A stretch of 64,000 nucleotides of DNA from Paenibacillus contaminans (lineage in GTDB: Bacteria > Bacillota > Bacilli > Paenibacillales > NBRC-103111), in assembly GCF_003285015.1 (NCBI RefSeq), contig NZ_QMFB01000002.1, positions 186,001-250,000 of the forward strand, given 5' to 3'. Positions 8,493 through 17,759 of the stretch are shown here, piece by piece. Positions within the stretch are counted from its first letter, which is position 1, and the number at the start of each line of letters is the position of its first letter. The notes below the pieces were generated by a model that worked only from the letters and a program-made list of their open reading frames with translations, did no database searches and had not been told where the DNA came from. The position numbers and the translations under genes were made by a program.

Positions 8493-9386
8493 TTACCCTT
8501 TGATGGCCCCAATCATCATCCCTTTAACGAAGTACCTTTGCAAAAACGGATAAACCATAATGATCGGCAAACTGGACACAATGATGATGCCAAACTTCAT
8601 CAAATCTGCAATCTGCTGCTTTTCAGCCGCCAAATAAACGTCATCCAGCCCCATAATCTCGCCGGAAATCTGATTTTGAATCAAAATCTGGCGTAATACC
8701 AATTGCAGCGGATAGGTCGATTGTTCGCTCATATAAATCAAAGCACTGAAATAAGAGTTCCAATGATCTACGCCGTAAAAGATCGCCAGTACGGCAATAA
8801 TCGGCATCGATAGCGGAACGACGATCCGGAGCAAATATTTTATATCGCTGCAGCCGTCGATCATCGCGGACTCCCGAAGTTCGTCCGGAATGCTCGTTTC
8901 AAAGAACGTGCGCGTAATGATAATTTGAAACATGCTGACCGCATTCGGAATGACCAGCGCCCAGATGGAGTCGAGCATGCCCAAGTTTTTCACAAGCAAA
9001 TAAGTCGGAATAAGCCCGCCGCCAAAAAACATCGTAAACACGAAAAGAACGGACACGAATCTCCTTATCATAAAATGCTTGCGAGACAGTGCATAAGCCG
9101 CCGTGATCGTCATAAACAAATTGATCGTAACCCCGACAGCCGTGTACAATATCGTATTGCCGTAGCCGCGCCATATGGCCTCGCTGGCAAAAATCCGTTC
9201 GTAGCCTTTTAGTGAAAACCCCTTCGGCCATAACCATACGAGACCTTGGTTGACCGCTTCCGGACTGCTGAACGATGCGCTGACGATGAAGATGAGCGGA
9301 TACATCACAACGATGGCAATGCCGATGAGACCGGCGTAATTGAACACATCGAACCATTTATCGTGGAGCGATTGTCGTTTGAACAT
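8493..9386 (-). CDS. Carbohydrate ABC transporter permease (LplC/YtcP type)
   Basis: 297 residues, six predicted membrane helices. The cytoplasmic EAA loop reads ESAMIDGCSDIKYLLRIVVP, the contact site for the ATPase in the CUT1 family, and the C-terminus RYFVKGMMIGAIKG is typical of the LplC subgroup. Last gene of the operon binding protein - AraC regulator - permease - permease, 24 bp after the other permease. No ATPase gene is nearby, so a shared MsmX-type ATPase is likely. Confidence 0.92.
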   Translation of the reverse strand: MFKRQSLHDKWFDVFNYAGLIGIAIVVMYPLIFIVSASFSSPEAVNQGLVWLWPKGFSLKGYERIFASEAIWRGYGNTILYTAVGVTINLFMTITAAYALSRKHFMIRRFVSVLFVFTMFFGGGLIPTYLLVKNLGMLDSIWALVIPNAVSMFQIIITRTFFETSIPDELRESAMIDGCSDIKYLLRIVVPLSMPIIAVLAIFYGVDHWNSYFSALIYMSEQSTYPLQLVLRQILIQNQISGEIMGLDDVYLAAEKQQIADLMKFGIIIVSSLPIIMVYPFLQRYFVKGMMIGAIKG

Positions 9387-9410
9387 GATGGCAGCCCCCC
9401 GTCCTTTTTC

Positions 9411-10355
9411 CTACCATAAGCTGGACCCGCTCGTGCGCTTGGCGATCGTATTCACAGAAATCAGAAGGATGAAATTAATGACCGAATTGAACACGCCGAT
9501 AGCCGCTCCGTAGCTGTAGTTGTTTTGCAGTAAGCCGATTTTGTAGACATAAGTGGAAATAACCTCAGACGTGCTTAAATTAAGCGGATTTTGCATGAGA
9601 AATACTTTCTCGAACCCGACGGACATAATACTCCCGACGTTCAGGATAAGCAGAATGACTGCCGTCGGCACGATAGCGGGCAAATCGATGTGAATGATTT
9701 TTTTCAGCTTCGAGGCGCCGTCCATATAAGCCGCTTCATATAAATGAGGATCGACGGCAGACAAAGCGGCCAAATAAATGATCGACCCCCAGCCCATACC
9801 TTGCCACACGCCTGACAATACGTATACGGTCTTAAACAGCCCTGCGCTCCCCATGAAATAGACCGGGCTTCCGCCCAATGAAACGATAATCTGGTTAAAA
9901 ACTCCTGTTGATGGAGAAAACAGGATAAACATCATACCGACCATCACGACCATCGAAATAAAATGCGGCGCATACGTCAAGGTTTGCACGAACGCTTTAA
10001 ATTTCTTATGTCGCACCTCGTTGAGCATTAAAGCCAACAGAATCGGAATCGGAAACGAGACGACAAGCCCGTATAAACTAATCCCCAGCGTATTCTTGAT
10101 CACGTTCCAAAATTGATAGGAATCGAAAAACTGCTTGATGTGCTCGAACCCTACCCACTCGCTTCCCCAAATCCCCATAGAAGGCACGAAATCTTTAAAC
10201 GCAATCTGTATGCCGTACATAGGTATATAATGGAAAATAACATAATAAATCAGCGCCGGTGCTATCAACATATATAATTGGTAATGCTCTCGCATGTTGC
10301 GCCATAATTTGTGCATCCACAACAAGGGAGGAGCGGTAAATTCCGTTTTAGCCAT
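9411..10355 (-). CDS. Carbohydrate ABC transporter permease (LplB type)
   Basis: About 314 residues, six membrane helices. PALIYYVIFHYIPMYGIQIAFKDF is the LplB signature, and the EAA loop (EAAYMDGASKLKKIIHIDLP) is intact. The frame opens at 10388 overlapping the regulator stop (ATGA), but GGAGGGG lies well placed for a TTG at 10361 or the ATG at 10355. Pairs with the next permease to form the membrane channel of an oligosaccharide importer. Confidence 0.9.
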   Translation of the reverse strand: MAKTEFTAPPLLWMHKLWRNMREHYQLYMLIAPALIYYVIFHYIPMYGIQIAFKDFVPSMGIWGSEWVGFEHIKQFFDSYQFWNVIKNTLGISLYGLVVSFPIPILLALMLNEVRHKKFKAFVQTLTYAPHFISMVVMVGMMFILFSPSTGVFNQIIVSLGGSPVYFMGSAGLFKTVYVLSGVWQGMGWGSIIYLAALSAVDPHLYEAAYMDGASKLKKIIHIDLPAIVPTAVILLILNVGSIMSVGFEKVFLMQNPLNLSTSEVISTYVYKIGLLQNNYSYGAAIGVFNSVINFILLISVNTIAKRTSGSSLW

Positions 10356-10384
10356 TTTCAAGTGAATCCCCTCCTGCTCGGCGG

Positions 10385-12685
10385 TCATGATTCATGCCTG
10401 ATTATTCTCCTTAATTTTCTGTAGTTGCTAGGAGAAGTGCCGAATAGTTTCTTGAATTTTTTATTAAAGCTGGCAATATCAAAATACCCCGCATCATGAA
10501 TGACATCCTTGATCAGCTTGTCGCTATGCGCCAACTGCTCGCAGACTTCCTTCATCCGCAGCTCCGTCAAATAATCCATCATCGTCAGTCCGGTTTTATC
10601 CCGGAAATACCTGCTCAAATAGGACGAGGACATCCCGATCGCTTCCGCCATGTCGCTAAAATTGAAATTTTGGTCTCGGAATTTGGAATCGATATGCGCC
10701 TTGATTTCTTCCAGCAAGTCCCTGTCCGCATTTCCGATCGTCCTGCTCGTGTACTGGCAAATGTTGATGCCGATTTCGTAAACATTCGCTTTCAATTGCT
10801 CCACGGTCTCGAACTGGGCGAGCTTGGTTAAATCGGGTATTCCCCCGGGCAAATGCTCCCATCTGATATTCAAATCGCGCACGACTTTCATCAAGGTGTT
10901 TATGATCTCGAAGCAATAATAACGCGCCATATAGAGCGGGATATTTTGCCGGCTCAATGTTTCGGTAATTTCCGTTAGGATAGCTTCCATTTGCTGAACA
11001 TTTCCGGATTCGATGCTGACGCTCATCATCTGGAGTTTCTCGTAAGGCTGCCAGTTCGACGGCGTCGATTCGGCGATATCCGCATAGTGAATCATTCGCC
11101 CGCCTCCCCGCAGCAGCCGGTAGTCCAATGCCGAGGAAGCTTCGACCATCGATTTGGAAATATCATGCCAGCTGTCATATACGTTCCCAACGCCGGCGCT
11201 CAGTTTCAACCCCGATTGCGCTTCCATATACGACTTGATCTCCGCTATGCCCGATTCAATGAACGACTTGTGGCTCGTGTCCGAAACGATATTCAAAATA
11301 TAGACCACTTTGCGGTCGTCAAGGCCCTCAACGCGGTAGATGTCGAGTTTTCCGGGCCGGTTCCATTTTATCTCGGGATCCGGCACTTCCATCAGCGCTT
11401 TTTTGGAGGGATCGGCAGCGATAATGACGACGAGAAAATAAGGAAGCGTGAAATGCAAATCGCTTTCCTTAAGAAGAAATCTCCATTCATGTTCATCCGC
11501 GATATGCCCCCGCAGCAGCATGAGGAGCAGATGGCTTCGAACGTACTGCTTATGCTGCCCGATCCGGTCCACAAGCTCTTGATTGGATTGGGCGACATTT
11601 AGAATCGCATGGCGAATAAACGAAACGTCGTCTTTGTAACCGTAAGAGGGCGAAGCCTCATTGCTCTCCAAAATATTCCTTAATTTGCGGATAGGCACAT
11701 AGTTTAACAGCAGAAACGAGATGGCAGCCAAAATTCCGGCCACCATAACGATCGCAATGCCCTCATAGACCGAGCGTTTGATACTAAGCACTTCTTGCAG
11801 ATACTTGTCCTTCGGCACGAGGGTAAGATAGGACCAATCGTTGAAACCGGAATGGACAATATTGGCGATATACGCCTTGTTGTCATATACCAAGTTGGCC
11901 GTATTGCCCGCATGATCCGGCTGCATAACGGACAAATTTCGGATGGAAGCCAGATCGTCTCCGTCGATCTCCCTCGATGAAGCAATCAATTCTCCCTGTT
12001 GATTCAGAATAACAGTCGTGCCGCCGTAATCGGCCAGTATATCGAAGATCATCGCCTTTATTTCCGACTCGGCGACAAAAAACAGCGCGGTACCGTAAAC
12101 ATAATTTTTGTCCGGAGGAAGCGGATAGGCGATCAGGATAAAATTTTTGGCGGCATTCGTGCCGTTCATCGTTCCATTGATCATCACGTTCGGCGCGGGA
12201 GTCACCCAACGGCCTGCGGGAGATTGAAGCGCCTCCGCAAGCTGATTCTGAACCGAACGCGAAAATGTAAACGCCTGGTTCAGAAATTCATCCCTCGAGT
12301 AGTTGCCGGCAGACGAGAAAATGACAGGGTCTTTGGACATGCTTAGAAATAATTGATAAATAAACCCGTCGCTATTGGCGTATTTCTTCAGTTCCAGGTA
12401 AGCCTGATATTGGCTGTAGCTGGATTGGGATACCTGATAGGGCGTCAATTGCGGGTTTAACGAAAGCTCCACCGCGATTCTGTCCAAATTCGCCAGCTTC
12501 TTATCCAGCGTATTGCGGACCTGAGTAAGCATCTGCATATTGGACGTTACAATTTGCCGTTCCATTTCCACCACGATATTTTTAAAGATCAAATAAGACA
12601 TAACCGCCAGCGGCAAAATGAGCAGGAGCAAGTAAGATAAAAGATATTTGAAGAAGGTTTTGTTTCTGATCAACAGCTCCTTCAA
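10385..12685 (-). CDS. Membrane-bound AraC-family regulator (YesN type)
   Basis: 766 residues. Membrane helix about 12-33, an extracellular cache-like sensor about 35-300, second helix about 305-328, a cytoplasmic linker, then an AraC-type double helix-turn-helix at 661-766 (MAEAIGMSSSYLSRYFRDKTG and the second helix ending FKKLFGTSPSNYRK). The start is TTG with GGGGGG upstream. It lies between the solute-binding gene and the permease genes, so it probably senses the imported sugar outside the cell, directly or through the binding protein, and activates the operon. Confidence 0.92.
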   Translation of the reverse strand: MKELLIRNKTFFKYLLSYLLLLILPLAVMSYLIFKNIVVEMERQIVTSNMQMLTQVRNTLDKKLANLDRIAVELSLNPQLTPYQVSQSSYSQYQAYLELKKYANSDGFIYQLFLSMSKDPVIFSSAGNYSRDEFLNQAFTFSRSVQNQLAEALQSPAGRWVTPAPNVMINGTMNGTNAAKNFILIAYPLPPDKNYVYGTALFFVAESEIKAMIFDILADYGGTTVILNQQGELIASSREIDGDDLASIRNLSVMQPDHAGNTANLVYDNKAYIANIVHSGFNDWSYLTLVPKDKYLQEVLSIKRSVYEGIAIVMVAGILAAISFLLLNYVPIRKLRNILESNEASPSYGYKDDVSFIRHAILNVAQSNQELVDRIGQHKQYVRSHLLLMLLRGHIADEHEWRFLLKESDLHFTLPYFLVVIIAADPSKKALMEVPDPEIKWNRPGKLDIYRVEGLDDRKVVYILNIVSDTSHKSFIESGIAEIKSYMEAQSGLKLSAGVGNVYDSWHDISKSMVEASSALDYRLLRGGGRMIHYADIAESTPSNWQPYEKLQMMSVSIESGNVQQMEAILTEITETLSRQNIPLYMARYYCFEIINTLMKVVRDLNIRWEHLPGGIPDLTKLAQFETVEQLKANVYEIGINICQYTSRTIGNADRDLLEEIKAHIDSKFRDQNFNFSDMAEAIGMSSSYLSRYFRDKTGLTMMDYLTELRMKEVCEQLAHSDKLIKDVIHDAGYFDIASFNKKFKKLFGTSPSNYRKLRRIIRHES

Positions 12686-12775
12686 TCCGCTTACCCCCCG
12701 ATTCTTCCGTCTGATCGATGATTATATTCCGCGCTACAGCACCAGAAAACAGCCGTAGCGCGGGTAAGGCAACTC

Positions 12776-14401
12776 TTATTGGCTTTGGTAACGATCGTAC
12801 ACTTTCTGGTACACGTTCACGATTTCATCAATTTGCATTTTCTTCAACGTATCCATAAATTTATCCCATTGGTCGAAGGAAGTGTCACCCATAATAAATT
12901 TGACTTCCATCTGCGTCACATAATTGGCGATATCGGTCTGAATCGAAGCCACTTTCTTCTGCTCGTCTTCCGTCATGTACGTATTCGGGAACGCCATCTT
13001 CGCGTAAGGCATGTTATGTTTCGTCGCCGACGAAAGAACCTTCTTGTCATAATCACCCAGCTTGGTTGCATCCAGTAGGCTGCTCGAATAGTAATAAGGC
13101 ATCGAGCCCCCGGCGGACGGCGTCATGGACAGGCGGAACTGCACCGAAGTCATCCCTTGCGGTATGGGCGCTTGCTCCCAGGTGCCGTCCGCGTTGTCGA
13201 CATATCCGGTTCCTTTAGGACCGTATTCCGCCATTTTGGTCCCTTCCGGCGAGAAGAAATAATCGGCCCAACGAATTAGCGCTTCCGGCGATTTGGCCGC
13301 TTTCGTTATCGCGAATTGCCCGCGGCCTAGCGGGGAATTCAAGTAGGTCGCCCGCTTGCCGTTGTACTCCATCGGGGCGAAAGCGACGTATTGGTTTTCC
13401 AATTTGGCCCCCGCCGTAATGATGCTCCAGTGGAAATACGCACCTAATTGCTCGTTGGCCCCTTTGGCATTTTGCTGCTCCGAGGTCAAGCTGAACATTT
13501 CGGGATCGAGCAGTTTTTCCGCGTGCAGCTTGTTCAGATATTGCAGGGCTTCCTTGTACCGGGGGTCCATCGCCGTTGGTATAATTTTACCGTCGTCCCC
13601 GACGACAATATTTTTATAGTTCAACAACCCGAATACGTTGGCAATAAACAAATTCAGGTCATCTTTCGTAAAGGAGAAGGGAATTTCGTCGGGCTTGCCG
13701 TTTCCGTTCGGATCGCCTTCCTTGAACGCTTTCAGCACCTTGTACAGCTCATCTTTGTTTTGCGGCACTTGCAGATGAAGTTTATCCAGCCATGTTTGAT
13801 TGATCCACATCAGCACCGTTTCCGCGCTCGAAAATTCGTTGATGTGGGGCAAGGCGTAAATATGCCCTTCCGGAGTCACCAACTGCTTGCGGTATTCGGG
13901 ATGCGCTTCGAACAGTTTCTTTAAATTGGGCGCGTATTTGTCGATCAAGCCTTCCAGGGGGATCAAGGTCCCGTTGCTTCCGTTCGCCATCACCTCCTGG
14001 TCATTCAGACCCGCTGTGAACGCATCCGGAAGGTTGTTGGACGCAAAAATAAGCGATTTCTTCTCTGCCGCATTCTCCGATGGGATGGACGTCCAGTCGA
14101 TATGAATGTTGGTCATTTTTTCGTATTCTTTATAGACCGGCATTTGGTCCAGCGGAGGGTTTCCTGCGCCTTGCAACCCTACCATCTTGACGTTGATTTT
14201 GTTGTTCACGATTGGAAAACCGCTTGGATTCAGATTGGAATCGGTTACATTAGGACTCGCTGAAGAAGGCTTTGCTGTCCCCGTATTCGTGGGGGCGGCG
14301 TCTTTCCCCTCATTTTTGGAGTTGGAGACGCAACCCGTTATCGCTGCCAACCCCACTGCCGTTGCGACCAACCCCGTGTACCATCTAGCTTTACTGCTCA
14401 T
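12776..14401 (-). CDS. Extracellular sugar-binding lipoprotein (family 1, LplA type)
   Basis: 541 residues. Lipoprotein signal with lipobox LAAITGC, then the two-lobe periplasmic-binding fold (NIHIDWTSIPSEN..., AFTAGLNDQEV, GRGQFAITKAAKSPEALIRWADYFFSPEGTK). The ATG at 14401 has GGGAGGA nine bases upstream, so the longer frame from 14482 is rejected. First gene of the uptake operon, 90 bp before the AraC regulator. A near-consensus cre box lies about 70 bp upstream, suggesting CcpA repression. Ligand unknown, probably an oligosaccharide. Confidence 0.92.
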   Translation of the reverse strand: MSSKARWYTGLVATAVGLAAITGCVSNSKNEGKDAAPTNTGTAKPSSASPNVTDSNLNPSGFPIVNNKINVKMVGLQGAGNPPLDQMPVYKEYEKMTNIHIDWTSIPSENAAEKKSLIFASNNLPDAFTAGLNDQEVMANGSNGTLIPLEGLIDKYAPNLKKLFEAHPEYRKQLVTPEGHIYALPHINEFSSAETVLMWINQTWLDKLHLQVPQNKDELYKVLKAFKEGDPNGNGKPDEIPFSFTKDDLNLFIANVFGLLNYKNIVVGDDGKIIPTAMDPRYKEALQYLNKLHAEKLLDPEMFSLTSEQQNAKGANEQLGAYFHWSIITAGAKLENQYVAFAPMEYNGKRATYLNSPLGRGQFAITKAAKSPEALIRWADYFFSPEGTKMAEYGPKGTGYVDNADGTWEQAPIPQGMTSVQFRLSMTPSAGGSMPYYYSSSLLDATKLGDYDKKVLSSATKHNMPYAKMAFPNTYMTEDEQKKVASIQTDIANYVTQMEVKFIMGDTSFDQWDKFMDTLKKMQIDEIVNVYQKVYDRYQSQ

Positions 14402-14471
14402 CTTGCACATTCCTCCCCTAAATTTGATTGCATCGAGTGACTTCTTCATGATAAGGAGAGCTGTCGGCATC

Positions 14472-14485
14472 TGTAAACGCATTCA
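14472..14485. promoter_or_regulatory. Candidate catabolite-responsive element (cre)
   Basis: TGTAAACGCATTCA differs from the CcpA cre consensus TGWAARCGYTWNCW at one position. It lies between the divergent binding-protein gene and the TIM-barrel enzyme gene, where CcpA control of sugar genes would be expected. Confidence 0.5.
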
Positions 14486-14683
14486 TTTTTGCGCACTTTG
14501 CTTTTTTTGACATGCGCCGGATGTCCCATTAGCGGCTTCGGCAGATAGTTACACAATAAACGGACACGGGATAGACGTCAAGAAAAGCCAACTGCCATAA
14601 ATAATGAGCATTTACTTCCCGACGGTGCCTCGGTACGATGGGGACGTTAGCAAGTTTCCACTATCCAGAAAGGAAGCGAAAAA

Positions 14684-16756
14684 ATGGACGTCACACAGAC
14701 GGGCTTCGAGTTTGACCCGATTGTCCCCTTCTTGTTTATCGAGGAGGAAAAGGAGAACATGCTGGCGGCGCTGCGTAAATTGCGGCATGAAACCGGAATC
14801 AGAAGAGCGCTGCTTGTGTTTCCGGTATGGAATGGAGAGACTAAGGGGCCAAAGGCTTATCAGGCATACGAAAAATTTGGCGACCTACTGCTTGAAGTCA
14901 AACAACAACTGGCAAACGACGGCATGGAGATTGGCTGGTGGTGCGCGCCTACGTTAACGCTGGGACCGGACGCAGACCGAATGGAAGCGAATTCCCCCCG
15001 CCTCCAGCATATCGTCGGCCTGGACGGAACCGTTTCCCATTCGGGTTGCTGCCCGATCGATCCGAACTACCAGCACTTATTCAGCTCCTACGTCCGGACA
15101 ATCGCAGAGCGGGCTCGTCCTGCGATCATCTTGTTCGAGGACGATTACCGGCTGAGCCACAATTACGGGGTCGCATACGGCTGCTTCTGCCCGCGGCATC
15201 TGGATCGCTTCTCGGCTAAGATTGGGAGACTAGCCTCACGAGAGGAACTCGCGGCGCTGTTCGCCGCTGGCGGCGAACAGGCTGTGGAATACCGCAGGCT
15301 ATGGGCCGAGCTGATGCGGGATTCCCTGGTCGAACTGGCGGCCCGCTTGCGTTCGACGGTTAACGAAGTCGCTCCCGATACGCGCATGGCGCTCTGCCAG
15401 CCCGGCATGTCCGATTTCGACGGCGACATGACCGGTCCTGTCGCCCGTGCTTTCGCCGGAACGACGAAGCCGCTCGTACGCCTCTGGGGAACGTCGTACC
15501 GATTCGACCATGCGGACACCTTACCGGAAATTACGTTCCACATGCTTTACTCGAAGCTTGCCTTGCCCGACGATTTCGAAATCATCCACGAGTCGGATTC
15601 TTACCCCCATTCGCGCTTCTTCTTCTCCGCGACTAAGCTGCGGGCATTGATTGCACTGTCGATGTTTTACGGATTCGACGGCTCTTTGTCGTATATTACC
15701 CAATATACGGACGGTCCGCTTGAGGAGAAGGGGTACACGGCCATGATGAAGGACAGCCGCGATTTCTTCACTTCCTTGCGGCGTTCCGTCGAGGGGTTCC
15801 GCCTGGCCGGCCCGCGGGTGCTTTATCGGCCGCTTGCGCATGTGCATGGGCACATCAAGCATGGCCGAGCCAGCTATCGCACGACGCCCGCTTGGGCGCA
15901 GGTACTGGGGAAATTCGGCATTCCTTGCGCGCCGTATACTTCTTCCGACGCTGCGGGCTCCCTTCCCATGCTCGTAAACGGCGAAAACGTACTGGAGCTT
16001 TCGCCGGACGAAATTACGTCCATGTTGAGCGGGAGCGTGTTCCTGGACGGACTTGCGGCTTACCATTTATGCCGGATGGGGTACGGGGAGCTGATCGGTG
16101 CCGAAGTAACCGAGCTGGGCCCCGATGAGCTGCGGCATATCGGCCACGAGCGGATTACGCCGGCGAATGTATGGCGCGAAAATACGGAAGGCACGCGCAT
16201 GTATTTTTCAGATCAAGCCGGCGACAGGGAAGATTCGGGCGCCTACAGGCTGAAGCCGCTAGCCGATGCGGTGGTTCTGTCGCAGTTTGTGAGCGAAAAC
16301 CGGGAAGTCGTTTCGCCTTCGGTTGTGTCGTACACCAATCGGCTGCAGGGGCGCATCGCCGTCTTGGCCTTCAATTTGCAGGCCAATCGCAACGAGTCCG
16401 TTCTGAACTACAAACGAAAGGAGCAGTTCAGAGGCATCCTCGAGTGGCTGGGACGCCAATCTCTGCCGATCTATGCGGTACAACCAAGCCTGTTCGTCTC
16501 GGCGCTGGAGCATCCCGACAACGGAAAACGTATGGCTGTCCTATTTAACTTGAGTCTCGACGAAGCCGCAGGCATCCAGCTTGTGACCGATCGAGCCTGG
16601 TATTCGCAGAACATCGAGTTCCTTGACGATCACGGCGTGTGGCTAGAGGTTGGCAACGCTGTCTGGAAGGAAGACGATGATGGGCACTATCGCTTGACGA
16701 TCCCCAAGTCATGCTCCACGTTAAGGCCTTTGGTGATCCGGTTCTCCAAAGGTTGA
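14684..16756 (+). CDS. Unclassified TIM-barrel glycoside-hydrolase-like protein
   Basis: 690 residues, no signal peptide, probably cytoplasmic. The N-terminal half reads as a (beta/alpha)8 barrel with acidic strand ends: IILFEDDYRLSHNYG followed by CFCPRHL, a layout reminiscent of GH42-like enzymes, and EIIHESDSYPHSRFF. The C-terminal half has a Rossmann-like trimerisation-type segment and a beta-sandwich tail ending STLRPLVIRFSKG. I cannot place it in a named GH family. ATG preceded by AAAGGAAG. It is divergent from the sugar-uptake operon and likely acts on its cargo. Confidence 0.7.
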   Translation: MDVTQTGFEFDPIVPFLFIEEEKENMLAALRKLRHETGIRRALLVFPVWNGETKGPKAYQAYEKFGDLLLEVKQQLANDGMEIGWWCAPTLTLGPDADRMEANSPRLQHIVGLDGTVSHSGCCPIDPNYQHLFSSYVRTIAERARPAIILFEDDYRLSHNYGVAYGCFCPRHLDRFSAKIGRLASREELAALFAAGGEQAVEYRRLWAELMRDSLVELAARLRSTVNEVAPDTRMALCQPGMSDFDGDMTGPVARAFAGTTKPLVRLWGTSYRFDHADTLPEITFHMLYSKLALPDDFEIIHESDSYPHSRFFFSATKLRALIALSMFYGFDGSLSYITQYTDGPLEEKGYTAMMKDSRDFFTSLRRSVEGFRLAGPRVLYRPLAHVHGHIKHGRASYRTTPAWAQVLGKFGIPCAPYTSSDAAGSLPMLVNGENVLELSPDEITSMLSGSVFLDGLAAYHLCRMGYGELIGAEVTELGPDELRHIGHERITPANVWRENTEGTRMYFSDQAGDREDSGAYRLKPLADAVVLSQFVSENREVVSPSVVSYTNRLQGRIAVLAFNLQANRNESVLNYKRKEQFRGILEWLGRQSLPIYAVQPSLFVSALEHPDNGKRMAVLFNLSLDEAAGIQLVTDRAWYSQNIEFLDDHGVWLEVGNAVWKEDDDGHYRLTIPKSCSTLRPLVIRFSKG

Positions 16757-16766
16757 TACTAATGGC

Positions 16767-16807
16767 TGCAGCAATCTTTGCGCATCCGGACGGTGCTGCA
16801 ATTTTTT
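16767..16807 (+). terminator. Terminator of the TIM-barrel enzyme gene
   Basis: TGCAGCA / TGCTGCA stem with a 20-nt loop followed by six T, 11 bp after the stop codon. Confidence 0.7.
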
Positions 16808-16860
16808 AAGGGCGATTTACGTATTCGCAATCACGTCAACCTGCCCGTTAAGGTTAGAGA

Positions 16861-16885
16861 AGGCTGCCGATCTGCCGGCAGCCTT
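16861..16885. terminator. Hairpin terminator between converging genes
   Basis: Perfect stem AGGCTGCCG / CGGCAGCCT with a six-base loop and short T tracts on both sides; lies between the TIM-barrel gene and the converging deaminase gene. Confidence 0.65.
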
Positions 16886-16933
16886 TGATGATGTTTATTA
16901 AGCAAACGTACCCGGTAGAGCAAACGAAGTTAC

Positions 16934-17335
16934 TTATTTTTTGTAGGCTTTGTACCAGTGATACGGTTGAATTTCTGACAAGGTTTTAAAACAAAGGCTG
17001 TTGTCGGGCGTATATATTGCCGCTTTTACATTTGATCCCCAGTAAAACAATCTTTCTTGACAAACACCACATGGTGTTAATATTTTAAATTCGGCATTTT
17101 CTTTATCTCTAACAACGCAAAGAGAATGTGTTATTTTTGTATTTAATTTATGTGCTTCCAGAATCGCACCTGTCTCAATACATAGCTCCGTAGAAGCGTT
17201 TATTACCTCTGGAGCAACGCTTGTCAAAATTTGACCGTTTTCAGTACATATTGCTGCTGCACCGCCCCATCCAGTAGGGTACCTACTTTTAATTAAGTCG
17301 ATAGCTGTTTGATATAACCTCTGCTCAGTATTCAT
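16934..17335 (-). CDS. Cytidine/blasticidin-S deaminase-like protein
   Basis: 133 residues. Zinc site Cys52-x-Glu54 (ELCIETGAI), with Cys standing where cytidine deaminases may have His or Cys, and PCGVC (Cys89 and Cys92). Length and the order of the motifs resemble the Bacillus cereus blasticidin-S deaminase and short tetrameric cytidine deaminases. The ATG at 17335 has GGGGGGA just upstream; an ATG at 17347 lacks a ribosome site. Clearly more AT-rich than its neighbours and bordered by an AT-rich spacer, suggesting acquisition. Could deaminate cytidine, a nucleoside antibiotic or another base. Confidence 0.8.
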   Translation of the reverse strand: MNTEQRLYQTAIDLIKSRYPTGWGGAAAICTENGQILTSVAPEVINASTELCIETGAILEAHKLNTKITHSLCVVRDKENAEFKILTPCGVCQERLFYWGSNVKAAIYTPDNSLCFKTLSEIQPYHWYKAYKK

Positions 17336-17759
17336 TTGTCCCCCCATAACTTTATGTAATCAGTCATGTGTCTTAATTATTTGTTATCTCTTCAATCGAA
17401 GATAACAGCCAGTTACTTCAACAAATACCGGCATCTAAGACCTTCTTATCTATTACCGAATTAAAAAGGCTTAGTATAGTCGGTATCATCTGGTATTAAA
17501 ACAAATTACCTGTGATGCAGCGAAATATTATGATAATCACCCATTAGATACCCCTAAATTATACCAAATATAATTTTCTTACAGTAGAAAGTTTTGTTGA
17601 AGTTAAACGATGCTGCCTGTTAGCTTAATGCTCTTGTAGTCATATTAATCAAAATAGCCGCGCCCCCTCGAAAGAAGGAGCGCGGCGTTTAAAGCTTACG
17701 AACCAGCTACTAACTTTATTGTACAGTTACCAACTTTAATGTCTGCCAACACTAGCCGG
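17336..17759. other. AT-rich non-coding spacer
   Basis: About 420 bp of markedly AT-rich sequence with no credible ORF. It holds the promoter region of the deaminase and, at its sbcC end, the hairpin at 17647-17686. Confidence 0.6.
17647..17686 (-). terminator. Probable sbcC terminator
   Basis: GC-rich stem GCCGCGC / GCGCGGC plus a few inner pairs; read on the minus strand it is followed by TATTTTGATT. Lies about 75 bp after the sbcC stop. Confidence 0.6.
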
